A DNA stretch of 64,000 nt from Callipepla californica brunnescens (Eukaryota; Chordata; Aves; Galliformes; Odontophoridae): positions 7,021,591 through 7,085,590 of the forward strand of contig JALIRH010000026.1 in NCBI GenBank assembly GCA_023055505.1, given 5' to 3'. Shown here piece by piece: positions 51,226 through 61,260 of this stretch (its first letter is position 1; each line of letters opens with the position of its first letter). The notes under the pieces are model-generated. The model saw only the letters and a program-made list of their open reading frames with translations, was not told the origin of the DNA and did no database searches. The position numbers and the translations under genes were made by a program.

Positions 51226-51470
51226 CTGCTGAGTCACAGCCTGAACCACTGATGGAGCACCTGTCGGGAGGGCAGGGCCAGCCCAGGAGAGCTCAGGTGC
51301 AGGCGATGAACCTGAGCAACCATAAGGGGCGGAGAAGGGATCCACCCCTTCCCAGACCTCATTTTAGGTTTGGCAGGGGAGAAGAAGGGATCTCTCTGGA
51401 GATCTATGAGTTTTTGAGGCTTTCCCGAGGTAAGCAGCTTTTTTTCTTTTTGTCTGTGGTTGCCCTGTCT
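51226..51470 (+). repeat. Promoter-like repeat unit, copy 1
   Basis: The core GAGTCACAGCCTGAACCACT GATGGAGCACCTG starts at 51231. A GGAGAAG-rich stretch follows, then a potential splice donor CCCGAG|GTAAGC (GT at 51430), then a T-rich tract. The same layout recurs at 52635. It may be an LTR or a duplicated promoter. I do not recognise the family. Confidence 0.5.
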
Positions 51471-51624
51471 GAGCTTGTCCTCATTTGCTGCAGCCAGAGG
51501 CTTTGCCCCCCTCTACTATTGTTGTGGTATTTCCCTTTCTTTTTAATAGTTTTACACAGAGAGCCCAAGAAGTAAGTTCTCCCTCCTGTTTGTAAACTCC
51601 CCCCTTCCAAGCTTTAGAAGATTG

Positions 51625-51950
51625 CCATGGGGCCTTTTCTTCTCCCAGATCAACAAACCCAACTTTTACCACTTCTCTTCTTAGTGGAGGTGCTGCAGCA
51701 CCTTAACTATCTTTGTGGTTTTTTTCTGGACCCACTCTGACAGCTCGATGTATTTCTCATGTTAAGGGCTGTGGGCCCAGGGCTCTGTATGGGGCCTTGT
51801 GAGTGCCTAGTAGAGGGGCACCCTGCAGAGAATCTCTTTCCTTTAGGGTGTTGTCTCAATGGAGTAGTGTGGCATCGCCTGATCCCTCTGCAGAATCAGC
51901 CACTTCTGACTCGCTACGCACTTCATGAGGACTGCGCATACTGCAGTGCT
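51625..51950 (-). mobile_element. CR1 LINE fragment, minus strand, between the two repeat units
   Basis: TCTGGACCCACTCTGACAGC, TCGATGTATTTCTCATGTTA and CTGTATGGGGCCTTGTGAGT with AGTAGAGGGGCA are the reverse complement of the CR1 ORF2 C-terminal region (the EW..Q.RA.K region and sequence just before). It is diverged and lacks a 3' end. Confidence 0.75.
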
Positions 51951-52634
51951 TTTTTGGGGTGAAATACACTGCAAAGCAGAAGATGTTTTACAAAGGCAAA
52001 TGCCCTCAAAGTTACTTCAAAGTCACCTCAAAGTCAGGTGGAGGAGGTATTCTTCCAGATAGGGGAAAAAGCAGATTTGACTAGAGGGAGCATTTGGCTG
52101 ATAGTGACTGACTTCAGCTTTCACAAGGCTGAGGTCTAAGCAATCTCTTTTGTGTTATGTTTTTTTTGCAAAACTTGGGGGAGAGCAGAGAGCTGTGCTT
52201 CCAAGACAGGGACAAGGAGAGAGAGTGCGTTTGCAGCATACCACTGAAACAGATTATTATTCTATTTTGGCAGATTTCAATTTTAGGTCATTTAAGTCCC
52301 TAGTTGGCTGGTTGTCCCTTCATAAAGTCATCTGGGGCCCAATGAGAGGATGACGTGAATGCAGTGATAAGCTCTAATTGGGTAGGATGTGCTTGTGGAA
52401 TCCATCACAGTGATCTGAGCAGCAGGAAAAAAATTGGCCATCCCTTGGCTGTTTTGCATCACAGGGAGAACTCACTTAATGAAGCCCTTTAATATTGGGG
52501 TACTTAATCTAAAAATCCCTGTAGTTTGACACTCATGGGGTAGGTTTGTGGGGAGGGATTTATTTTCTCAGCTCAGTTAACCCAAGTCAGTGTGGAAGTG
52601 AGATTACTGTGTGCATGATTAGCTTTATGAGAAC
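51951..52634. other. Spacer between CR1 fragment and repeat copy 2
   Basis: Contains three imperfect copies of a TCAAAGT(C/T)AC motif at about 52006-52040. The rest is not recognised; it could be internal sequence of the element bounded by the two repeat copies. Confidence 0.4.
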
Positions 52635-52930
52635 TGTTGAGTCAGAGCCTGAACCACTGACGGAGCACCTGGGGAAGAGACCCGGTCAGCCCTGGGAGCA
52701 CAGGTGAAGGCGATTCACTTGTGAGAGCTGAAGAGGTGGAGCCAAGCTCCGCTGCCCTAAGAGCGTGTTTAAAGGCTGACTGCCAGGGAGGAAGCTTCTC
52801 TTCTCAAAGATCCCTCCTTTGTGCAGTTCTTTCCGTGAGCCTAGATCCTCAGTGACAGGTGAGCGTTTCTCTTTTTTTCCTATCGCCTTCTCATTGTGCA
52901 GGTCCCTCTGCTGTTACGTTACTGTGCACA
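52635..52930 (+). repeat. Promoter-like repeat unit, copy 2
   Basis: The core GAGTCAGAGCCTGAACCACT GACGGAGCACCTG starts at 52639. It contains a TATA-like TTTAAA at 52768-52773, a donor-like GACAG|GTGAGC (GT at 52859) and then a T-rich tract. Alignment with copy 1 extends along about 220 bases with moderate divergence and the same orientation, 1.4 kb apart. Confidence 0.5.
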
Positions 52931-54255
52931 CGAGTCTAGAAATGTGAGAAGGTTAGAGCTTCCTCGAGTGCTGTGGGGTTAGGTATCAGCACTCAGTGTA
53001 AACGAGGAAGGTCCAAAGGTCAGATTTGTGAAAAAATTCACGGTCAGAGGCTGTATTCCTGTGAATTAAGGATTAGAGGTTTTATTTCCTATATTAATAG
53101 GAGGAAGGACATGCTTTCTTCCATTCACCAGTGAAGGAATACACTTAAACAACCCAGGCCTCTGGCTGAAGAGACAGTAAAGAGAGCTTATACTTCAATT
53201 TATTAGGAAATGCACATTGTAACAACTAATAGGTTGGAAGCTTTTTTATGTAAATATTTGAATTGTAAAATGAATTGGCTTTTAGTGGTTAATAATACCA
53301 AACTTTGGTTGGGAAGTACTCATTATTACTCATTAGGTGTTAATTTATTACCAATTAAGTACTGATCTTGTTAGCTTCCTATAGTAGAGGGATGTGTTCA
53401 TTAGAGTGAACTGTCTACTACATTCTGAGTGGTTAATTGCTTTCTCTTCTGTTCTTTAACAGTTCCTACGAGTCTATTGCTGCTCAGCAGTATCCAGCTG
53501 CTTAAGGCCTGTATTATGCAAAACACCCATCTTTGCCTGAAGTCTAATATTTAAGTGTTACCTGTTTGAACGTGTAATGAAAATCTTCCTGAGGCAGGCA
53601 GATCGTAAAACTAATTCCCCTGTCTGAACGTGGCCTGTCCGAGTTGTCCATCCTCAAACAAAACATGAAACTATTTGTCAGTCCCACACATAAGATGCTC
53701 TAAGTGTTTAACACTTTGAACAGGAAGCGATGAACAAGAGTGTGGGAAGCTAGGGGCAGGTGATAGTGAGACACCACAGGGCTTTATTTTTTTGAGGTCC
53801 AGTTTTATTTTGCGTTTCTAGAAATGATCTAGAGAGAGCACGTGAAAACATTTTGAGTGTTTGTGCTGACAGTATTTCGTTACAACTGCAGAAAGGTGGC
53901 TAAGCTGATATTTTAATTCAGACAGTGCAGCAGGCCATGGAGTTGCCCACTGCATGGAGTTTGGCAAGAGAAAGGGTTGGACATGTCTCTCAGCAATGGA
54001 AGATGAAGGGAATGAGAGGCCCCTATGCAACCCTACAGAAAGGCATTGCAGAACTGAGGTCATGTGCAAGTGTTCCCGCCCTGACGGTGAGGGAAGGGAC
54101 AACCACACGCTGCAGCAGTATGGTCTCACTTTGTGCACCATGTGCAGCTTGGACCGTGCTCTCCTTCACCGCACTTCAATTGTAATGGTGCTGAGCAGAG
54201 CCACAGCAATAGGCAGATGGAAACTGCCCTGTGTTGATGCAAACAAAGTATAGAG
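52931..54255. other. Intergenic sequence
   Basis: No gene or repeat recognised. The last 300 bases are G-rich on the + strand, in contrast to the A/C-rich sequence to the right. Confidence 0.5.
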
Positions 54256-54276
54256 ACGAGTTCTTGAGGCTGCATT

Positions 54277-54282
54277 TTTATT
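54277..54282 (-). terminator. Minus-strand polyadenylation signal AATAAA
   Basis: The + strand TTTATT reads AATAAA on the - strand, within GAAATAAAAATGCAG. It lies at the left limit of the A-rich sequence and would close the proposed - strand transcript. An isolated AATAAA is common by chance. Confidence 0.35.
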
Positions 54283-55920
54283 TCTTTCCAGAAACTTTAT
54301 CCTCTACTGTCAGTGATACACATCATAGAAATTGCTCTGGAAAAAATACACTCTGCTTCATCATAGAGAGTAACAGATAAACAGATTCATTAGTTCTAGA
54401 AGATGGCAGCATGCAAGTAACATAACTTTAACAGTGGCTCCCTCACTAAAGTAGTATCACATTAAAGTAATCTCAGTCCACTTTCAGTGATTGATTACCT
54501 AGCTGTTGCTCTTCAGTGACGGCAGAATGAGATCATGAATTAAGAATTAAAATTCAAGCCATTTAAGTGCTGCAAACTCCTGTATACAGACACCTTACTC
54601 GACACCCAAACTGTTAAGGCGAAGGCAGAATCCAAATGCAGTAACACAAGAAATGGATATCTGAAATTCAGAGAACATCTTCTTGTCACTCACAATAGAG
54701 CAGCTTCTCAGTTCAGCAGAACAGTTCGCAGGCAATAACTGACAGATTCAAAACAAACAGCTTCACCTGAAAGCATGAGCTTGAGTTACTTTGCTGAAAA
54801 GCACAGAGAACTGTTAGTGAAGTAATGTTAATGCAACCTGTTATTGTTCAACAGATAACTGTGCTCTGCTATTCAGATGCACATCCACCTTCTAGCAGGG
54901 GAAGCTCCGCCAAATTACAAGAACGCTGTCCTACAGAAATACAGCTGCAGCTGTACTAACACCAGGAAGACATTCTATGACTTCATTTGGTGAGTAAAGT
55001 AAGCCTGATATATGATAGTAGATGATTTATGGAAGCATTTATTGCTAAGTCATGCTTTAGAATTTCTAAGTAATACCCAATGCTATATTGCCCATTGCTA
55101 AAGGGATCTTTCTCCCCTCTCAGCCCCTGAGACTTGAATTTTGCTTCTCACCACAGGGAAGCAAACTTACGTTACCTATATCTCAGGGACACCTGTTCAA
55201 TTGAGAGGAAGAGGTACCCCTCAAACTTTTCCTCTTCCTTCTCAATTAAGCAGAACAGTAAAAGACAAGACATATCTCTTAAGAGGAAAAAATCAAGTCT
55301 CCCTATTTCAACTGCAGTCTAAGTTAATTTCTTAAGAATGAGATTTGGGGCACTTTGTAAGATAAATTAAATACTGATGAAATCTTCACTGAGACAGATT
55401 CCAGCTTGTAATCCCCTAAAAGCAAAAAAAAAAAGAAATTGGCCTTGTTAAAAACATCTCCAGACGGGAGACTATCTTTTTTATTTTCCTATTAATAAGA
55501 ATTTTCTCCCCACAAGCAACCATTGAAAATAGCCACAGTAAACAGCAGACAGGCTGCTTTCTGTCCTCACCAATTACACCTCTTCAGGGATGTTGATTGC
55601 TGTAACACAACTATAGGAGACACAGCAGCACCTCACCCCCCACCCCTTACCCAGATCTTTCATGAGGGACCCTCCCACACCCCAAGCGCAGTCAGTTACT
55701 TGAGAGCAACCCCTTTCACCCCAGACAGAGAGCTCTTGCCAAAAGGCTTTACCCAAGGTGTGACTATAACTGAACTTTCTCTTCTTGCAGAAGAATGAAA
55801 CCAGCTCGAGGAACCCAACTCCTCCCCACCTCATCTGCTTCCTTCAAGCCAAGTAACAGCTCCACAGAAAGCAGCCACCACCACACAAGAACCACTCCAG
55901 CACCCAAGGAAGAAGCCCAA

Positions 55921-56166
55921 GCAGCCAGGATAGGCTCCCCCCACACCCCCCCAACCCCATTAGGGTGGGGAGCCCCAGCAGTCAGGAGGGGCTTTCCCCC
56001 CCAACCCCATTAGGGTGGGGAGCCCCAGCAGCCAGGAGGGGCTCCCCCCACAGCCCCCCAACCCCACTTGGGGGGAAACCCCAGCTGCCAGGGGGCTCCC
56101 CCTCTCTCAGGGAGCCCTGGCAGCTAGGTGGGCTCCCACCACCCCCACACAAGGGGAGCCCTCCTG
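55921..56166. repeat. Minisatellite of about five diverged units, C-run-rich on + strand
   Basis: Units begin GCAGCCAGGA (or GCAGTCAGGA, GCTGCCAGG, GCAGCTAGG) at 55921, 55978, 56028, 56084 and 56120, with lengths of about 57, 50, 56, 36 and 47 bases. Each unit carries GGCTCCCCCC and the first two CCAACCCCATTAGGGTGGGG. The - strand has repeated runs of four to seven G, so G-quadruplex formation is plausible. Confidence 0.85.
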
Positions 56167-56270
56167 GCAGCAAGAAAGACAGACAACCCCACCCTCCCAC
56201 CCAAAAAAAAAAAAAAATTAATATCTCTTTAGAGATAGTGCACACACTAGAAAACAGCCCCATAACAAAA

Positions 56271-56322
56271 GGGGACAAGCACAGATTCCACTCTCTGGAG
56301 AGTGGAATCTGTGCTTGTCCCC
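56271..56322. repeat. Perfect 25 bp inverted repeat with a 2-base loop
   Basis: The left arm 56271-56295 (GGGGACAAGCACAGATTCCA then CTCTC) is exactly complementary to the right arm 56298-56322, with TG between. The flanks AAAA and CTTT nearly extend the pairing. A second small hairpin, TATCTCT-TT-AGAGATA, lies at 56222-56237. Confidence 0.95.
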
Positions 56323-58689
56323 CTTTCCAAAAGGACCACACAAACCTCAAAGCCCAATAAACCACACCACTCTAACCTAAACCAATCACCACACATCAAC
56401 CAACCAACACTAACCTCATAACCAAATCAAACAGCCTCCAACACAAAAAACATCCAACTCACCCACCATAAGCCAGTACCTGAACCAACACTAACCCCAC
56501 ACCAATGAACATCACAAAGCACCTCTAAAACAGAGCACACAAAAAAATTAAAACCTAAACCAGCATCACTATCAGTGCACAGCCCAACAGCCAGAGCCAA
56601 CACTACTTAAACCACACTAACCTCCAAGACAACTCCAAGACAAGACAAAGGAAATAACCCTTAACACAAAGCATCCAATAATCACTACCGCCTCAGAAGC
56701 CAACACCTAAGCCACCAAACTTCAAAAAAAAAAAAAAAACAACACACCAGCCAAGGACATACCCCAACACAAAACACTAACCTGCCACCTCAAGTCCCAG
56801 CCAAGCTGAATGACATTGTTCTCAGGGCACCTACACTTGTCACTCCAGCTAGTCCATGGCTCCAGCAGAACACCTGACACACATCTACAGGGCTGTAAAA
56901 AAAGCACAAAGGAGGACTTAAGCATAACACAACACCAGCATCTAGAATAAAAAGGACACACCTTACCTCCATCCAACAACAAACACACAGGAAGCACACC
57001 TTGAACCACCTCCCTCCCAGTGGCCACAAAACTAAACTGCCCTGCAGCTGGAGGCTTCACACCACTGGGCCCTCATCCCCTTCACCCAAAAGAAGGTAAC
57101 ATAGTCAGGCTAACACTATAACACTAACCCCAGCCATCACTGCACAACACTATTGAAATAACAAGGCTGAAACAGTCAATAAAGCCCCTCTACACATCAT
57201 CCCCTCCCACTCCCTCACTAAAGCGCTAAACCCAGAAAACCATCCAGACGCACCTGGAAAATCCTCAGAGAAGGAGACTTGGCAGCCTAATCCATCATTT
57301 TCACAGTGCACTCATTCTTCCTGTTTATACAAAAATTCTATCTTCAAGGACATAAATACTACCACACACCTCCCATCCCATTAACTATGCACCTGCACTT
57401 TAGATACTGACAGGCAGTAGGGAGATGCCGCCCTGCTGCCTTTCCCACCCAGCTGTTTCACAGCTACCACACTAAAGGCTATCCAAAGCCTTCACATCCT
57501 CAACATTAAGAGGAATAACCCCTCTCTACATCACCTCCTCCATTACCTGCAACACCAACTTTACCTTCAAGAAATGGCAGCAACCTCCTGAAATGAGCAC
57601 ACCAGTCAGAAGCCTCTGCTGATCAGCCTGCAAGCCGGGTCAAGTCTACCTTGAAAACTAACACACAGAACCATGTGCAGAAGATCAACTTCCACACCCT
57701 GCTTTGTCACAGACACACACAGTGAAGTTACCACATTCACTTGCCTCTTCAGCCTCAGAGAGAAGCTCTCCTTCAGTTGTTCACTCATCCCAAGGTAAGG
57801 CTCAAAACATTCAAGTTGTCCTGCAGGATAAGCGACTCCACCACCACACAGGTCTGTCTGACCTGAAGAAGGAAAAACAAACAAACAAAAAAGACAAAAC
57901 ACAAACAAAGCCATCCACCACAGCATTCAGGACATAAAAGCTGCCCCACCACCTCTCCAAAACAGAGAGGAGATTAAGCACCTGAAGTTGCATAGGAGGG
58001 GAAAAAAAAATACAATCCCATCCTGCTTGCTCCAACTGCCAGATGCACGTGAGGCTGAGGCTGCCCCAGGATCCCGCTGTATCTCATGCAGTTTGGCACC
58101 AGCCAAGTAAAAAGCCATGTGGGAGCACTGCCCTGATCCCCAAAAAACAGGGATGGCAGAGCAGCAAGCCTAAGCAAGCAGTAGGGAGAGGAAACTTACC
58201 TAGTGGCTCACCACTCACCAGATCCTGCTCTCACAGACTGACTACAGGCTGCAGCCCCAAAACAGCCTGCAAAAGGAGAAATCTACAGCCTTAGCAGCTC
58301 TGTGCATCGCTTCTCCTTTTGGAAGCGATGAAGTCACAAAAACAAGGTCCTGTCACACTCTCTCTCACTGATGAGAGCAAGAGGAGCTGAAACACCTGCT
58401 AAAAAATTAAAGAAATAAATAAACCCAGAGAGCCCAGGACAACACAGAGGTGCACTGGGACCCCGAGAACCGAGTATCAGCTCACTCCAAAAACAGGAGG
58501 AAAACCGAGGATAAAAACTATCCTGGCTCAACAAATAAATAAACAAATAAAAAGTCATGGAAAGCTAGCACTTACCACCTCGGCGGTCCTATAATTACCA
58601 GGACTACCTACCGGTTTGGTCTGATCCTTCCTGCAAGAGATCTCGCCGCAGCCTGAAACAAAACAACAAACAGACGACGTGAAACAGAA

Positions 58690-59470
58690 CCCCAGGGGTT
58701 CATTTTAAAGGCAGCCCCCCCCTCCCATCGCATCACCTTTCAGTCCCAGCAGCACAACGACAACCGAAGACACGCAGCCCGCTCCCGAAGGCGAAGAACC
58801 CGCAGGAACGGAGCCGTGTCTGCCGGCCGCCTCCGGAGGGGTTTAAGAGGCGTTGAGGGCGGGGGCCCCGCCCCGAGCCCCGACGAGCCGCGGCTGTGCC
58901 GGGTTGGCCGCTGCCCCGCCGCACCTGGAGGCCCTTCCCTCGTTAACGCGGTGAGCATCGTTAGGGCCGGCCTGGGATGCTGACGCTTTGACACGCGGGC
59001 TCTAGATCTGCGTTAGGGACATCAATTATGCTTTAAAGTACTGCTTGTGACGCGCTGCTTCTTCTCACCTCACGGCTGGATTCATTAAGGACTTAAATAA
59101 TCGTTCCTAAGTCTCGCACACACGGAACGATAGAGAATCGCGCTACCAAAGAATGTCCCCAGCCCGAACGGTTTGGAGAGGCCCCCGTGCGAAAACATCA
59201 GCTTGCCCCATTTCTAACACAGAGATCCATTTCCTGTATTCGGACACGCCGCCTAGTGGCTACTGGCACGCCCGACTTCGGTTGTCCTCTCTTTCAGGAC
59301 CTGCCGTCTCCGATCGGGTGCCTTCTCTTGATAGAAAGAGGTCCCGGGCTATAGAACAGGACCGAGAGGCCCGACGGTGTCAGCGTCACGTTCCTCTTAA
59401 ATCACTTTGTGCCTAAAATTGACCGGTGATTTAAAGCCGCCGAAAGACACAGTCCAGAAAACACACCTGG
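58690..59470. promoter_or_regulatory. CpG island, probable (possibly bidirectional) promoter
   Basis: Dense CpG with GC boxes (GGGGGCCCCGCCCCGAGCCC at about 58861-58880) and no TATA box. CpG density remains high to about 59.47 kb. On the - strand it precedes the asymmetric tract and splice donors. On the + strand a donor-like ACGCG|GTGAGC (GT at 58951) could end a non-coding first exon. It is the only substantial CpG island in the window. Confidence 0.75.
59247..59260 (-). promoter_or_regulatory. Candidate CTCF-binding site, minus orientation
   Basis: The + strand reads CGCCGCCTAGTGGC; its reverse complement GCCACTAGGCGGCG fits the CTCF core well. It lies inside the CpG island and faces the + oriented motif at 40136. 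Confidence 0.6.
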
Positions 59471-60954
59471 CTCCTCGGGCCTTCCGTGACCCGCTCCGTT
59501 TCTTTCCGAGCAGCTTGCTGCTGCTCACTCATTGCTCACTCATTGAAATTGGTTCTTACCAATTTCAATTTGAAGTACAGCTGCCCGATACAAAGTAAAA
59601 GACACCTTTATGACGGATGACTTCTTGTCCCTAATGAATGATTTCAAAAGCATCCCTTTTGGCATCCATACACATTTAAATTCGACTAAAAATAAACAAA
59701 AGACACAGACTATGAGTTTCCACCTTCATGTCCCCATGGAAGAATCAATCATCCTCGCCATTCTATGTCAGACTCAGCCCGACTGCAGATGGCTTGCGGT
59801 CAGAGTGCTCCGCGATGAGGTCTGCAACCTCTGGAATTGGCTATCGTTTACTGTATCAGGAACAATGGGGATGAATGTTCACACATATTTAAAGTAACCA
59901 TCTGATTTTGTGCCACGCATGATTTGATTTGCTTTACAACAATGCCTTCGTATCTCTGCGAGCAATTTTTCAGGGTTTACGCATTATTCTTCCTGCTGAA
60001 AACAACTTCCAGTGATTTCACAGCAGTCCTATGAAGGGCAGATTTGATGACCGCTCTTCTTCAGTAGTCTTCTTCAAACACTAATGATGATGATCAACGA
60101 TAGACACGAAAGCAGTTTTTGAAAGGAATCCAATACCACCATCGTCCAGCCAATTCTTATTGGCCTGTTTTCTGCTAGTGTGTTCTTATGATTATGATCA
60201 TGATTATTACTGAGAATGGGCAACGCTCCCACTTTTATTTTGGGTTCCACTTCATCTGAAGAGGCAATATTCTTACAGTGTGCAACTGATTAGATCGAGC
60301 TCCAAGGAAAGGATCCCTGGCTGTCACACGCCACCAACATTTCGCAGCTTGAAACATCCAGACGTACAGGTGGAATTGGAGAAAAACCTCTCAAAACAAA
60401 GATAGAGAGGCACTAAAAATCTAAAACTATTTGGCTTCTCATACTTGACATGCTTGGACGCTTCTTAGCAATGCACGTGCTGGAAGCCAATTAGAAATTA
60501 ATATTTCTGTGATCAAATGGTTTAAAATGTACTGTTTACTCCTGACCAGTTCTGTGCGCAGTTCCAAAGGGAGCGTCATTTAGGGACATGTCTGTAGAAT
60601 TTGTGCTGTTATAAACAAGTCAAGTATCACCAGCAGACTGCCTCTGCTTCCATTACTTTAGTTCTACCTGACATACCAAATATTGGCATTACTTTCACGC
60701 CTCGTAGCTGTTTGTTTGGGACAGAGAAGTGCTTTGAAACTGTGGTACGTGAGAGGAAAAATCAAGGCATACAGAGAAAGATTCAGTTTTGCCTTTACCG
60801 GGAACGCATCACTTTATGTTGTCACTATGAGGCAATAATATCTCAGGTTTTGAGGGTCGTAGGTTCGCATGCATGTGGCTTAACGGTAGTATTTGCTCTG
60901 GACCTTGTTTCTGGAAGCTCGCAGTGCACGAAGGCGATTCTCATTGCCACTGTT
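59471..60954. other. Sequence right of the CpG island
   Basis: Contains an 11 bp inverted repeat at 59542-59569 (ATTGAAATTGG arms) next to a direct repeat of CTCACTCATTG at about 59525-59546. No gene recognised; short + strand open frames at 59.4-59.9 kb show no known domain. Confidence 0.45.
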
Positions 60955-61260
60955 GTTGGTTTACGAGCCTGTCGGGCCCGGATCCGTGACGAATGGGGCA
61001 GGGGGACCCACGCCCCCAAAAAGGGAGAAAAGGGGAAAGGGTCGGGCGGTGGGCCTAAAGAAAAAGCAGCGGCAACAGGTTGAGGAGGAATGTTATTTTA
61101 CTAAGATATCAGAATGCAAGATACCACAGTATAGTACGATATAATTAGAACTGAATCTAATACATCAAATAAAAGGACAGAGCATTTGAAAACCAACGGC
61201 CTTACGCTAATACTGTAGGGAGACTGCTAGAGAGCGTACGTGCTGCCGAGACAAGCAGAA
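60955..61260 (+). mobile_element. Possible retroelement-derived segment (unassigned)
   Basis: A GC-rich stretch (GTCGGGCCCGGATCCGTGAC through GGGAGAAAAGGGGAAAGGG) is followed by AGCGGCAACAGGTTGAGGAG and AT-rich sequence. The abrupt composition and the wording resemble, to my memory, leader sequence of chicken endogenous retrovirus-type elements, but no LTR, primer-binding site or coding motif is visible. Low confidence. Confidence 0.25.

Larger units (their letters stand above)
55490..58690 (-). other. Extreme strand-asymmetric tract (+ strand A/C-rich, G-poor)
   Basis: Nearly the whole tract is made of A and C on the + strand. A hand count of 56341-56760 gives about 29 G in 420 bases, about 7 percent, and T is also low. 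The bias begins beside the CpG island, is strongest at 56.3-57.0 kb and fades by about 55.5 kb. No simple tandem unit explains it. Confidence 0.85.
54256..58930 (-). ncRNA. Putative spliced minus-strand transcript from the CpG island (lncRNA candidate)
   Basis: This is an inference. A CpG island at 58.7-59.5 kb would be the promoter. Leftward on the - strand there are strong donors with last exon bases at 58576 (GGTG|GTAAGT), 58200 (CTAG|GTAAGT) and 56967 (GGAG|GTAAGG), and a strong acceptor after a long pyrimidine tract with first exon base 57862. An AATAAA lies at 54282-54277. The - strand is strongly G+T-rich over the same interval, the direction of bias expected on the coding strand of a germline-transcribed unit. 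No long conserved open frame is visible on the - strand, so I favour a non-coding RNA. Exon structure is not established. Confidence 0.4.

Noticed and set aside
55921..56322. CRISPR-like array
   Set aside because: The tandem units are adjacent and diverged, without uniform spacers, and the genome is a vertebrate one.
56271..56322. MicroRNA precursor
   Set aside because: A 2-base loop and fully paired arms with no bulges do not fit a Drosha/Dicer precursor. Kept as a palindrome.
55795..56365. Pro-rich plus-strand and Gly-rich minus-strand open frames over the minisatellite
   Set aside because: The open frames follow from C-run tandem repeats. There is no conserved domain.
54256..58930. Protein-coding gene on the minus strand
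   Set aside because: No - strand open frame is long or family-like. The T/G-rich translations are Phe/Leu/Val/Gly-rich low complexity.
60601..61083. 160-codon plus-strand open frame as a gene
   Set aside because: No known domain, unusual Lys/Gly-rich end caused by purine-rich DNA, and no splice context.
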